64,000 nt of DNA from Comamonas composti DSM 21721 (GTDB lineage Bacteria > Pseudomonadota > Gammaproteobacteria > Burkholderiales > Burkholderiaceae_C): assembly GCF_000429845.1 (NCBI RefSeq), contig NZ_AUCQ01000013.1:106089-170088 (forward strand), in the 5' to 3' direction. The position numbers and the translations under genes were made by a program. Shown here one piece after another: positions 33,862 to 41,560 of the stretch (the stretch's first letter is position 1; every line of letters starts with the position of its first letter). The notes below the pieces were generated by a model, which did no database searches, was not told the DNA's origin, and saw only the letters and a program-made list of their open reading frames with translations.

Positions 33862-35052
33862 ATGCACCGCCGCACCCTTATCCAAAGCGCAGCCTGTCTG
33901 GCCGCCATGGGCTTGATGATCAGCACGGCACAGGCCGCGGGCGAGATCCGCATTGCCCATGTCTACAGCAAGACCGGGGCGCTGGAGGCCTATGGCAAAC
34001 AGACTCAGGCCGGTCTCATGATGGGCCTGGAATATGCGACGGGCGGCACCATGGCCGTCAACGGCAAGAAACTGGTGGTCATTGAAAAGGACGACCAGGG
34101 CAAGCCCGACCTGGGCAAGAGCCAGCTGGCCACGGCCTATTCGGACGACAAGGCCGATCTGGCCGTGGGGCCCAGCGCCTCGGGTGTGGCCCTGGCCATG
34201 CTGCCCGTGGCCGAGGAGTACAAGAAGATTCTCATCGTGGAGCCAGCCGTGGCTGACTCCATCACGGGCGACAAGTGGAACAAGTACATCTTTCGCACGG
34301 GCCGCAACTCCAGCCAGGATGCGATCGGCAATGCCGTGGCCATAGACCGGCCCGGCGTGACGATTGCGACGCTGGCCCAGGACAATGCGTTCGGGCGCGA
34401 CGGCGTCAAGGCCTTCAAGGATGCGGTGAAGAAGGCCAAGCTGGCGCATGAGGAGTATCTGCCCGCGGCCACCACGGACTTCACGGCCGGCGCCCAGCGC
34501 CTGATCGACAAGCTCAAGGACCAGCCGGGCAAGAAGATCATCTGGATCGTCTGGGCGGGGGCGGGCAATCCGTTCAAGATCGTCGACATGGACCTCAAGC
34601 GCTACGGCATCGAGATCGCCACGGGCGGCAACATTCTGCCGGCCATGGCCGCCTACAAGAATCTGCCGGGCATGGAGGGCGCGACCTATTACTACTACGA
34701 CATTCCCAAGAATCCCGTGAACGAGGCGCTGGTGGCCATGAACCACAAGCTCTATCAGGCGCCGCCGGACTTCTTTACGGCCGGCGGCTTCTCGGCCGCC
34801 ATGGCCATCGTCACGGCGCTCAAGAAGACCGGAGGCGAGACCAAGGCGAATACGCTGATCAAGGCCATGGAAGGCATGAGCTTTGACACGCCCAAGGGCC
34901 GGATGACCTTCCGCAAAGAGGATCACCAGGCCATGCAAAGCATGTACCACTTCAGGATCAAGAACGATCCGGCCCTGGCCTGGGGCGTGCCCGAGCTGGT
35001 GCGCGAGATCAAGCCCGAGGAAATGAATGTGCCTATCAGGAATACTCCCTGA
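33862..35052 (+). CDS. Liv-type ABC transporter substrate-binding protein (second system)
   Basis: 396 residues from ATG 33862 (AGGAGACAAGC upstream), with a signal peptide ending near AQAA-G. Type-I periplasmic receptor of the LivJ-like family: IRIAHVYSKTGALEAYGKQTQAG, DDKADLAVGPSASGVALA, TLAQDNAFGRDGVKAF. It is clearly different from the duplicate pair at 10394 and 11953. Receptors of this branch often bind aromatic or other organic acids, but the ligand is not predictable here. First gene of a sigma-54-type operon. Confidence 0.9.
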   Translation: MHRRTLIQSAACLAAMGLMISTAQAAGEIRIAHVYSKTGALEAYGKQTQAGLMMGLEYATGGTMAVNGKKLVVIEKDDQGKPDLGKSQLATAYSDDKADLAVGPSASGVALAMLPVAEEYKKILIVEPAVADSITGDKWNKYIFRTGRNSSQDAIGNAVAIDRPGVTIATLAQDNAFGRDGVKAFKDAVKKAKLAHEEYLPAATTDFTAGAQRLIDKLKDQPGKKIIWIVWAGAGNPFKIVDMDLKRYGIEIATGGNILPAMAAYKNLPGMEGATYYYYDIPKNPVNEALVAMNHKLYQAPPDFFTAGGFSAAMAIVTALKKTGGETKANTLIKAMEGMSFDTPKGRMTFRKEDHQAMQSMYHFRIKNDPALAWGVPELVREIKPEEMNVPIRNTP

Positions 35053-35061
35053 GCAGCTTTG

Positions 35062-35114
35062 CCGCTTCCCCTTGGAAGGGGGGCGACACCCTCGGTGCGG
35101 GGCGGCCCTTCCTC
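35062..35114. repeat. CCCCTGAG/GGGCGGCCC-type intergenic repeat
   Basis: TTCCCCTTGGAAGGGGGGCG, then ACACCCTCGGTGCGGGGCGG and CCCTTCCTCGGTG. Same order and orientation as the block after etfB at 63634. It starts about ten bases beyond the binding-protein stop. Confidence 0.5.
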
Positions 35115-35179
35115 GGTGTCTCTGAGTTGGGCTCTGCCGGTTTGGTAGCTTGCGCCCTGGTTTGGCTCCCTCGTCCCTT

Positions 35180-35447
35180 AGAGCGTGTTCAAGATCTCTA
35201 CGCAGGCGCGTTGGAGCGCAATCGGGATGAGTTCGAGTCGATGGGCCGCAGCTTGCACCGAGGTGCAAGCAAGGGCCAGCGCGAAGAAATCGCCCGATTT
35301 CGCCCCAACCCTTCGGGCCAGTGCCTTTGCGGGCGGTCTACAGTGTTGCGAATCCTCGCAATAGCACGGCTATTGCTGCGGTGTCGCGCCTCGTAGCCCA
35401 TCCCGCAAAGACGCTGGCGCGCCGCGAGGAGATCTTGAACACGCTCT
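35180..35447. repeat. Full-length palindromic (MITE-like) element, 268 bp
   Basis: Perfect 19-bp terminal inverted repeats AGAGCGTGTTCAAGATCTC (35180-35198) and its exact complement (35429-35447). The interior contains conserved small stems: GCTTGCACC-GAG-GGTGCAAGC, GAAATCG-CC-CGATTTC, and GCAATAGC-ACG-GCTATTGC. A second full copy lies at 60120-60388, roughly 90% alike inside. It has no transposase and no protein frame kept between copies, so it is either a non-autonomous mobile element or a structured repeat. Confidence 0.85.
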
Positions 35448-35497
35448 AAGGCGGAGGCTTGGGTGAGGGCGCAGCGCTGGCTCTGGATGCCTCTCAC

Positions 35498-35549
35498 TTT
35501 TGATAGCTACAAGCGCTTGCTCATCAAGTGCTGGAGCCTGTTTTTATGA
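35498..35549. repeat. GATAGCT/AGCGCTT-family repeat, copy D
   Basis: TTTTGATAGCTACAAGCGCT, then CATCAAGTGCTGGAGCC and TTTTTATGAAA, 34 bases before the ATPase start. Its ends could fold into an mRNA hairpin near the ribosome-binding site region. Confidence 0.6.
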
Positions 35550-35582
35550 AACCCTGGTATCTGCCAAGCGCAGTCGTTTTTC

Positions 35583-36413
35583 ATGCTGACCACTGACAAG
35601 CTCACCATACGCTTTGGCGGCCATGTGGCTGTGAACAGCGTGAGCTGTGCTTTTGCGCCGGGCACGCTGACGGCCATCGTCGGGCCCAATGGCGCGGGCA
35701 AGACCACGTACTTCAATCTGATCTCGGGCCAGCTCAAGGCCAGCGAGGGCCGCGTGCACCTGGGGGGGCGGGAGCTCACACATCTCGCGCCTTCGGCGCG
35801 CACGCATGCGGGGCTGGGGCGTGCATTCCAGCTCACGAACCTGTTTCCCCATCTGAGCGTGCGCGAGAACATGCGCCTGGCCGTGCAGGCCACGCTGCCG
35901 GGCCCGCACAGGCGTGGGCTCAATCTCTGGAGCATCTGGAGCGACCACCGCGAGATCAGCGAGCGCGCCGATGCCGTGCTGCGCCAGGTGGCCTTGCACG
36001 AGCGCGCCGAGCATGCGGTGGCCAGCCTGCCCCATGGCGATCAGCGCAAGCTCGAGGTCGGCCTGCTCATGGCCTTGCAGCCCCAGGTCTATATGTTCGA
36101 CGAGCCCACGGCCGGCATGAGCCATGACGAGGCGCCCGTGATCCTGGACCTGATCCGCGAGCTCAAGAAGGACAAGAGCAAGATCATCCTGCTCGTGGAG
36201 CACAAGATGGACGTGGTGCGCGAGCTGGCCGACCGCATCATCGTGCTCACCAACGGCACGCTGGTGGCCGACGGCAGTCCCGAAGAGGTGATTGCCTCGC
36301 CCGTGGTGCAGCAGGCCTATCTCGGGATGGCGCCCAAGGACGCGGGCGGCAGCACAGCTATTTCCCCAGATCACGGCCTTGCTCCGACTGGGGCAGAAGG
36401 AGAACAGCCATGA
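35583..36413 (+). CDS. Liv-type ABC transporter ATP-binding protein (LivG family, second system)
   Basis: 276 residues. Walker A GPNGAGKTTYFNLISG near residues 36-51, the Q-loop region GRAFQLTNLFPHLSV, a signature region LPHGDQRKLEVG, Walker B VYMFDEPTAGMSHDE and the switch VEHKMDVV. The tail of ~20 residues after the core is Ser/Pro-rich. It overlaps the next gene by four bases (ATGA). Confidence 0.92.
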   Translation: MLTTDKLTIRFGGHVAVNSVSCAFAPGTLTAIVGPNGAGKTTYFNLISGQLKASEGRVHLGGRELTHLAPSARTHAGLGRAFQLTNLFPHLSVRENMRLAVQATLPGPHRRGLNLWSIWSDHREISERADAVLRQVALHERAEHAVASLPHGDQRKLEVGLLMALQPQVYMFDEPTAGMSHDEAPVILDLIRELKKDKSKIILLVEHKMDVVRELADRIIVLTNGTLVADGSPEEVIASPVVQQAYLGMAPKDAGGSTAISPDHGLAPTGAEGEQP

Positions 36414-37135
36414 GCGACAAGCTGCTGGAGCTCTCGGGCGTGCACACCCACATAGGCGCCTATCACATACTGCATGGCGTGGACCTGTGCGTGCCGCGCG
36501 GGCAGCTGACCATGCTGCTGGGCCGCAACGGCGCGGGCAAGACCACGACGCTGCGCACCATCATGGGCCTGTGGCAGGCCTCGCAGGGCAGCATACGCTT
36601 TGCGGGCCAGGAGATTGCGCACATGGCCACGCCGACCATTGCGCGCCAGAGCATTGCCTATGTGCCCGAGAACATGGGCATCTTCGCCGACCTCACCGTG
36701 GAGCAGAACCTGCTGCTGGCCGCGCGCGGCGCAGCCCATGCAGGCCAGATGGAGGCGGCGCGGCTGCAGTGGATCTTCGGCCTGTTCCCGGCCGTGGAAA
36801 AATTCTGGCACTACCCGGCCGGCAAGCTCAGCGGCGGCCAAAAGCAGATGGTGGCCGTGGCGCGCGCCATCGTGGAGCCGCGCGATCTGCTCATCATCGA
36901 CGAGCCCAGCAAGGGCCTGGCTCCGGCCATCATCGACAACATGATTGCGGCCTTCGAGCAGCTCAAGGCCGCAGGCAGCACCATCTTGCTGGTGGAGCAG
37001 AACATCCACTTCGCCCAGCGCCTGGGCGACAGCGTGGCCGTGATGGACGATGGCCGCATCGTGCACGCAGGCTCCATGCAGGAGCTGGCCGAAGACCGGG
37101 AGTTGCAGCAATCGCTGCTGGGGTTGGCGCTATGA
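36410..37135 (+). CDS. Liv-type ABC transporter ATP-binding protein (LivF family, second system)
   Basis: 241 residues. Walker A GRNGAGKTTTLRTIMG with the normal lysine, in contrast to the first system's LivF-type protein. Signature LSGGQKQMVAVARAI, Walker B LLIIDEPSKGLAP, and LVEQNIHFA as the H-loop equivalent. AAGGAGAACAGCC precedes ATG. Its last four bases overlap the permease start (ATGA), giving translational coupling. Confidence 0.93.
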   Translation: MSDKLLELSGVHTHIGAYHILHGVDLCVPRGQLTMLLGRNGAGKTTTLRTIMGLWQASQGSIRFAGQEIAHMATPTIARQSIAYVPENMGIFADLTVEQNLLLAARGAAHAGQMEAARLQWIFGLFPAVEKFWHYPAGKLSGGQKQMVAVARAIVEPRDLLIIDEPSKGLAPAIIDNMIAAFEQLKAAGSTILLVEQNIHFAQRLGDSVAVMDDGRIVHAGSMQELAEDRELQQSLLGLAL

Positions 37136-38196
37136 GTGAATCCATGCAAAAAACGCCTGCAGCGCTTGCTGGACAAGCGCAGATAGCTATGAAAAGAAAA
37201 GCATCCGCAGGCCTGCTGGCACGCGATCTGGACTACAGGCCCCTGCTGCTCGTGCCCGTGCTGGCGCTGATCGCCCTGCCTCTGGTGGGCTCGGCCTCGA
37301 CCTGGCTCACGCTCACGGTGGCCGGCCTGGCCATGGGCATGATCATCTTCATCATCGCCTCGGGGCTGACCCTGGTCTTCGGCCTCATGGACGTGCTCAA
37401 CTTCGGCCATGGCGTGTTCATTGCCCTGGGCGCCTTCGTGGCCACCAGCGTGCTGGGCGGCATGGGCGACTGGACGGGCTCGGAGCAGCTGTGGCGCAAT
37501 CTGCTGGCCGTGCTGCCGGCCATGATCGTGGCCATGCTGGTTGCGGGGGCCGTGGGCCTGGCCTTCGAGCGCTTCATCGTGCGCCCGGTCTATGGCCAGC
37601 ATCTCAAGCAGATTCTGATCACCATGGGCGGCATGATCATCGGCGAGGAGCTGATCAAGCTGATCTGGGGGCCGCAGCAGATTCCACTGCCTCTGCCCGA
37701 AGGCATGAAGGGTGCCTGGTTGCTGGGCGAGGCGGCCGTGGAGAAATACCGCGTGGTCGCCGTGCTCGTGGGCCTGACCGTGTTCGCGGTCCTGGCCTGG
37801 ACGCTGTCGCGCACCAAGATCGGCCTCTTGATCCGTGCAGGCGTGCAGGATAGGGAAATGGTCGAGTCCCTGGGCTACCGCATCAACCGCCTGTTCGTGG
37901 GCGTGTTCGTCGCGGGCTCGGCCCTCGCGGGCCTGGGCGGCGTGATGTGGGGGCTGTACCAGCAAAGCGTGGTGCCGCAGATGGGGGCCCAGGTGAATGT
38001 GCTGATCTTCATCGTCATCATCATCGGCGGCCTGGGCAGCACGGGCGGAGCGCTGATCGGTGCGCTGCTCGTGGGCCTGATGGCGAACTACACGGGCTTT
38101 CTCGTGCCCAAGGTGGCGCTGTTTTCCAACATCGCGCTCATGGTGGCCATTCTGCTGTGGCGGCCCCAGGGCGTGTATCCGATAACCAGCCGTTGA
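37132..38196 (+). CDS. Liv-type ABC transporter permease (LivH family, second system)
   Basis: 354 residues, start ATG 37132 overlapping the previous stop. The membrane core begins near residue 37 and has GMIIFIIASGLTLVFGLMDVLNFGHG and LLIRAGVQDREMVESLGYRINR. It ends RPQGVYPITSR. The first ~25 residues (QKTPAALAGQAQIAMKRKAS) are translated from a GATAGCT-family repeat (37148-37195), so the cytoplasmic leader is repeat-derived. A later in-frame ATG at 37189 (codon 20) would drop most of it. Confidence 0.9.
   Translation: MSESMQKTPAALAGQAQIAMKRKASAGLLARDLDYRPLLLVPVLALIALPLVGSASTWLTLTVAGLAMGMIIFIIASGLTLVFGLMDVLNFGHGVFIALGAFVATSVLGGMGDWTGSEQLWRNLLAVLPAMIVAMLVAGAVGLAFERFIVRPVYGQHLKQILITMGGMIIGEELIKLIWGPQQIPLPLPEGMKGAWLLGEAAVEKYRVVAVLVGLTVFAVLAWTLSRTKIGLLIRAGVQDREMVESLGYRINRLFVGVFVAGSALAGLGGVMWGLYQQSVVPQMGAQVNVLIFIVIIIGGLGSTGGALIGALLVGLMANYTGFLVPKVALFSNIALMVAILLWRPQGVYPITSR
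37148..37195. repeat. GATAGCT/AGCGCTT-family repeat, copy E, inside coding sequence
   Basis: AAAAACGCCTGCAGCGCTTG, then CTGGACAAGCGCAGATAGCT and ATGAAAA. It keeps both palindrome arms yet is read in frame as codons 6-21 of the LivH-type permease. Confidence 0.65.
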
Positions 38197-38207
38197 AGGG
38201 GAACGGA

Positions 38208-39287
38208 ATGCTCCATCGTTTGCTCTCCGGCGATATGCCGCGCAGCCGCGTGCTGGCCTTGATGCTGGTGCTGATTTTCGCGGGTCTGGCGGTTGCGCCC
38301 TTTGTCTTTCCGGGCGTCAAGGCGCTCAATGTGGCGGCCAAGGTGCTGATCTTCGTGGTGCTGGTGGCCAGCTTCGATCTGCTGCTCGGCTACACGGGCA
38401 TCGTGAGCTTTGCGCACACCATGTTCTTCGGCATAGGCGCCTATGGCGTGGCCATTGCCTCTTCCAAGATGGGCCCGGGCTGGGGTTCTCTGGCCCTGGG
38501 CCTGGGTGCGGCCCTGCTGCTGTCCCTGCTGTTGTCCCTGGCCGTGGGCCTGTTCTCGCTGCGCGTGCGCGCCATCTTCTTTGCGATGATCACGCTGGCC
38601 GTGGCGGCGGCGTTTCAGACGCTGGCCTCGCAGCTGTCGGACTGGACAGGCGGCGAGGACGGACTGACCTTCAAGCTGCCCGAAGTACTGTCTCCGAGCT
38701 TCGAGCCGTTCGAGAACGAGGTCCTGGGCCTGCTCATAGACGGCCGGATCGTGGGCTACTACCTGCTGTTCGTGCTGGCCATGGTGCTGGTGCTCATGCT
38801 GCTGCGCATCGTCAATTCGCCGTTCGGGCGCGTGCTGCAGGCGATACGCGAGAACGAGTTCCGTGCCGAGGCCATTGGCTACCGCGTCGTGGTCTACCGC
38901 GTGACCTCCAGCGTGCTATCGGCCCTGTTCGCCTGCGTGGCCGGCGCCATGCTCGCGCTCTGGCTGCGCTACAACGGGCCGGATACCTCGCTGTCCTTCG
39001 AGATCATGATGGACTGCCTGCTCATCGTCGTCATCGGCGGCATGGGCACGATCTACGGCAGCGTCATCGGCGCCGTGCTGTTCCTGGTGGCCCAGAGCTA
39101 TCTGCAGGACCTGCTGCGCCTGGCCAGCGAGGCCAGCAGCCATCTGCCCTGGCTGGCGGCACTGCTGTCACCCGACCGCTGGCTGCTGTGGCTGGGCCTG
39201 TTGTTCGTGCTTTCGGTCTACTACTTTCCCACGGGCATTGTGGGAAGGCTGCGCGGCGCTCCCGGCGCCACGGGCAAGGCAGCCTGA
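38208..39287 (+). CDS. Liv-type ABC transporter permease (LivM family, second system)
   Basis: 359 residues from ATG 38208 (GGGGAACGGA upstream), 11 bases after the LivH-type stop. LivM marks: SFDLLLGYTGIVSFAHTMFFGIGAYG, RVLQAIRENEFRAEAIGYR and IGGMGTIYGSVIGAVLFL. The finish, YYFPTGIVGRLRG, is followed by a short tail, so the length is normal and lacks the extension seen in the first system's LivM. Confidence 0.92.
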   Translation: MLHRLLSGDMPRSRVLALMLVLIFAGLAVAPFVFPGVKALNVAAKVLIFVVLVASFDLLLGYTGIVSFAHTMFFGIGAYGVAIASSKMGPGWGSLALGLGAALLLSLLLSLAVGLFSLRVRAIFFAMITLAVAAAFQTLASQLSDWTGGEDGLTFKLPEVLSPSFEPFENEVLGLLIDGRIVGYYLLFVLAMVLVLMLLRIVNSPFGRVLQAIRENEFRAEAIGYRVVVYRVTSSVLSALFACVAGAMLALWLRYNGPDTSLSFEIMMDCLLIVVIGGMGTIYGSVIGAVLFLVAQSYLQDLLRLASEASSHLPWLAALLSPDRWLLWLGLLFVLSVYYFPTGIVGRLRGAPGATGKAA

Positions 39288-39310
39288 GCTCACGTTGATT
39301 TTGCTTCTTT

Positions 39311-39355
39311 ATTGATAGCTTCAAGCGCTTATCCAGTAAGCGCTTTAGGGCATTT
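39311..39355. repeat. GATAGCT/AGCGCTT-family repeat, copy F
   Basis: ATTGATAGCTTCAAGCGCTT, then ATCCAGTAAGCGCTTTAGGG and CATTTCTTGA. It occupies almost the whole gap before the hydrolase start at 39369. Confidence 0.6.
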
Positions 39356-39368
39356 CTTGATAAATACT

Positions 39369-40301
39369 ATGTTCACAGACACTTCGCCTCTTGCAACCGT
39401 CCGGGCTCAGCCTCTTTCCTGTTATGCGCGCTGCGCGGGCTATGAGATCCACTTCATGGACTGGCAGCCAGCAGGCCAGGCGCGGGGCACGGTGATCGCC
39501 TGGCATGGGCTGGCGCGCACGGGCCGCGACATGGATGCGCTGGCCCAGGTGCTTGCAGACCAGGGCTGGCGAGTGATCTGCCCCGACACCCTGGGCCGTG
39601 GCCTGAGCCAGTGGAGCCGCCATCCGGATGAGGAATACCGCCTGCGCTTTTATGCGCGTCTGGCACGTGAGCTGTTCGATGTACTGGACCTGGAGCGCGT
39701 CCACTGGGTGGGCACGTCCATGGGCGGCGCCATCGGCACGGTCTGCGCATCGGGCCTGTTCGAGCCTTCGCTGCGCGCGCGCATCGCCACGCTCACGCTC
39801 AACGACAATGCGCCCGAGCTTGCAGCCCCGGCGCTGGCGCGCATCAAGGACTATGCGGGCCAGCCGCCGGTGTTTGCCTCCATGGCCGAGCTGGAGGATT
39901 TTTTCCGCAAGGCCTACCAGCCCTATGGCTGGCTCAGTGATGCCGAGTGGCGCAAGCTCACCGAGACCAGCATGCGCCGTCTGCCCGACGGCCGCGTGAC
40001 CGTGCATTACGACCCGGCCATGATCGGCCAGTTCAGCGCGCCCGAGGATGACTATCTGATCTGGGCGCATTACGACGCGCTGCAGATTCCCGTGCTGCTG
40101 CTGCGCGGCGTCGAGTCCGACCTGGTGCTGTACGAAACCGCGCAGCAGATGCAAACGCGTGGCCCGGGCACCCAGGGCCTGCTGCACTGGCTGGAGGTGC
40201 CGGACTGCGGCCATGCGCCTGCGCTCAACGTGCCCGCGCACTGGGAGGCGGTGACCGAGCACCTGGCGCGCGGCACCGAGGAGATCGTAAACACGTTCTG
40301 A
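39369..40301 (+). CDS. Alpha/beta hydrolase ending inside a palindromic-element arm
   Basis: 310 residues from ATG 39369. Alpha/beta-hydrolase fold: GTVIAWHGLARTGRDMDAL with the oxyanion His-Gly, the nucleophile elbow WVGTSMGGAIG with Ser in GTSMGG, and a late histidine in VPDCGHAPALN. Its place at the end of the second Liv-type operon suggests it processes the imported compound. The last residues (EEIVNTF) and stop are encoded by a solo arm of the palindromic element (40281-40299), so the native C-terminus was probably different. Confidence 0.87.
   Translation: MFTDTSPLATVRAQPLSCYARCAGYEIHFMDWQPAGQARGTVIAWHGLARTGRDMDALAQVLADQGWRVICPDTLGRGLSQWSRHPDEEYRLRFYARLARELFDVLDLERVHWVGTSMGGAIGTVCASGLFEPSLRARIATLTLNDNAPELAAPALARIKDYAGQPPVFASMAELEDFFRKAYQPYGWLSDAEWRKLTETSMRRLPDGRVTVHYDPAMIGQFSAPEDDYLIWAHYDALQIPVLLLRGVESDLVLYETAQQMQTRGPGTQGLLHWLEVPDCGHAPALNVPAHWEAVTEHLARGTEEIVNTF
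40281..40299. repeat. Solo right arm of the palindromic element
   Basis: GAGATCGTAAACACGTTCT, identical to the right arm of the full copy at 60370-60388, followed by GAGCGCAGGCGCG. It provides the final codons and the first base of the TGA stop of the hydrolase. Confidence 0.8.
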
Positions 40302-40409
40302 GCGCAGGCGCGTGGCAAGAGAAGTGCAGGGATAAACCGCCAGAGCTAGCATTCAAGTCTGTCTGCGGCCCGGTGGTGGGCCACCTCTTCTTGTGCTGGA
40401 GGTCCTCGC

Positions 40410-41120
40410 ATGGACTGGTTGCTGGAGCTCATCCGCGAGTACGGCTTGGGCATTGTTTTTCTCAATGTGCTGATCGAGCAGCTGGGGGCGCCCATTCCTG
40501 CCTATCCGGTGCTGGTGGTCGCCGGGGCGCTGGAGGGCGCAAGCTGGCTGCGCAGCCTTTTGCTTCTAGGCCTTGGCGTGGGCGCGGCGCTGATGGCGGA
40601 TCTGTTCTGGTACCAGGCGGGCAAGGTCTACGGCCACAAGGTACTGGGCCGCATCTGCCGCATCTCCCTGTCGCCGGATGCCTGCATACGCCAGACCGAA
40701 TCGGTCTATGGCCGCTGGGGTGCGAAGTCGCTGCTGGTCGCGAAGTTCATCCCGGGCTTTGCCTCGATCGCAAGCGCCCTGGCTGGTGTCATGGGCACGT
40801 CGCGCAGCAGCTTTGCGCTCTACGACACGCTGGGCGCCTTGCTCTGGGTGGGCTCGGCGGTGTTTCTGGGCTCGCTGTTCAGCACCACGGTGGAGGATTT
40901 GCTGCAGGTGCTCTCGGCGCTCGGGTTCTGGGGGCTGGTGCTGCTCTCGGCAGGCTTTGCGCTGTTCATTGCGCGCAAATGGTGGCAGCGCCACCGCACC
41001 CTGCGCTCGCTGCGCATGCCGCGCATCTCGGTGAGCGAGCTTGCGGGGCTGCATGCCCAGGGCGTGCAGCCCAGCAATACCGCCAGGCGCATATTCCGGG
41101 TGCCCAGTCCTGGGTGCTGA
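40410..41120 (+). CDS. DedA-family membrane protein, cut off from its rhodanese domain
   Basis: 236 residues with about four or five membrane segments. DedA features: FLNVLIEQLGAPIPAYPVLVV, GRWGAKSLLVAKFIPGFASIASALAG and a following Gly-rich helix. In related bacteria this protein continues into a cytoplasmic rhodanese domain. Here the frame runs through the linker SELAGLHAQGVQPS and then reads unrelated residues (NTARRIFRVPSPGC) to a stop, because the rhodanese part is in another frame. The DedA part is intact and probably still a membrane transporter-like protein. Confidence 0.85.
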   Translation: MDWLLELIREYGLGIVFLNVLIEQLGAPIPAYPVLVVAGALEGASWLRSLLLLGLGVGAALMADLFWYQAGKVYGHKVLGRICRISLSPDACIRQTESVYGRWGAKSLLVAKFIPGFASIASALAGVMGTSRSSFALYDTLGALLWVGSAVFLGSLFSTTVEDLLQVLSALGFWGLVLLSAGFALFIARKWWQRHRTLRSLRMPRISVSELAGLHAQGVQPSNTARRIFRVPSPGC

Positions 41121-41371
41121 GGCCCGAGGGCGATGAGCCCCATGCCCATTTGCTGCCCCAGAACACCCATGTGCATGGACTGGTGATCTATTGCGACTGT
41201 CCTGGCGAAATCTCCGCAGCCAGGCTGGCCAGGCAGTTGCAGCGCGCCGGCTTCGCCAATGTCAGGCCCTTGCAGGGTGGGCTCGATGCTTGGCGTGCCG
41301 CAGGCCTGGATGTGGCCCAGGCCGGGAGCCAGTCCCAGCAGGTGGAGCCACCTCCGGGAATGCTGATCTAG
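41060..41371 (+). pseudogene. Out-of-frame rhodanese domain of the DedA-rhodanese fusion
   Basis: In the frame +2 relative to DedA the sequence reads QQYRQAHIPGAQ, then the active loop VIYCDCPGE with the catalytic Cys and RPLQGGLDAWRAAGLDV, ending at a stop near 41371. The short VVID(V/L)RS strand that normally joins the linker to this part is missing, so a deletion of about 20-25 bases (not a multiple of three) is the likely cause. No start codon or ribosome-binding site is evident, so it is probably untranslated. Confidence 0.75.
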
Positions 41372-41376
41372 CGCCG

Positions 41377-41550
41377 TTATTTGCCGGCAGGCATGGAGCA
41401 ATGTCCGCCCTGGGCCGCCTGGCCGGAGCCGGCCGCGATCAGCGGGGCTTCGTAGCGCAGGTCCACAGGGGGCGACTGCAGGTAGTCCCAGGCCAGAAAG
41501 CCTATCAGGCAAGCCCAGAACAGGGCGCGCAAGCCGTTTTGCTGTGTCAT
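41377..41550 (-). CDS. 57-residue membrane protein beside YeeE/YedE transporter
   Basis: Starts ATG 41550 with GAAGGAGGCCAC upstream, a near-perfect ribosome-binding site that supports a real gene. One membrane segment (about 8-22, LRALFWACLIGFLAWDYL) is followed by a hydrophilic outer tail with a single Cys in GGHCSMPAGK. Ten bases after the YeeE/YedE stop, hence same operon. I do not recognise the family. It may be an accessory subunit of the transporter or a partner of the tandem rhodanese. Confidence 0.65.
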   Translation of the reverse strand: MTQQNGLRALFWACLIGFLAWDYLQSPPVDLRYEAPLIAAGSGQAAQGGHCSMPAGK

Positions 41551-41560
41551 GTGGCCTCCT

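Larger units (their letters stand above)
35053..35582. other. 530-base gene-free stretch inside the second Liv-type operon
   Basis: Three repeats fill it: a CCCCTGAG/GGGCGGCCC-type block (35062-35114), a complete 268-bp palindromic element (35180-35447) and a GATAGCT-family copy (35498-35549). No credible gene. The insertions separate the binding protein from the ATPase and permease genes and may weaken their co-transcription. Confidence 0.65.
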
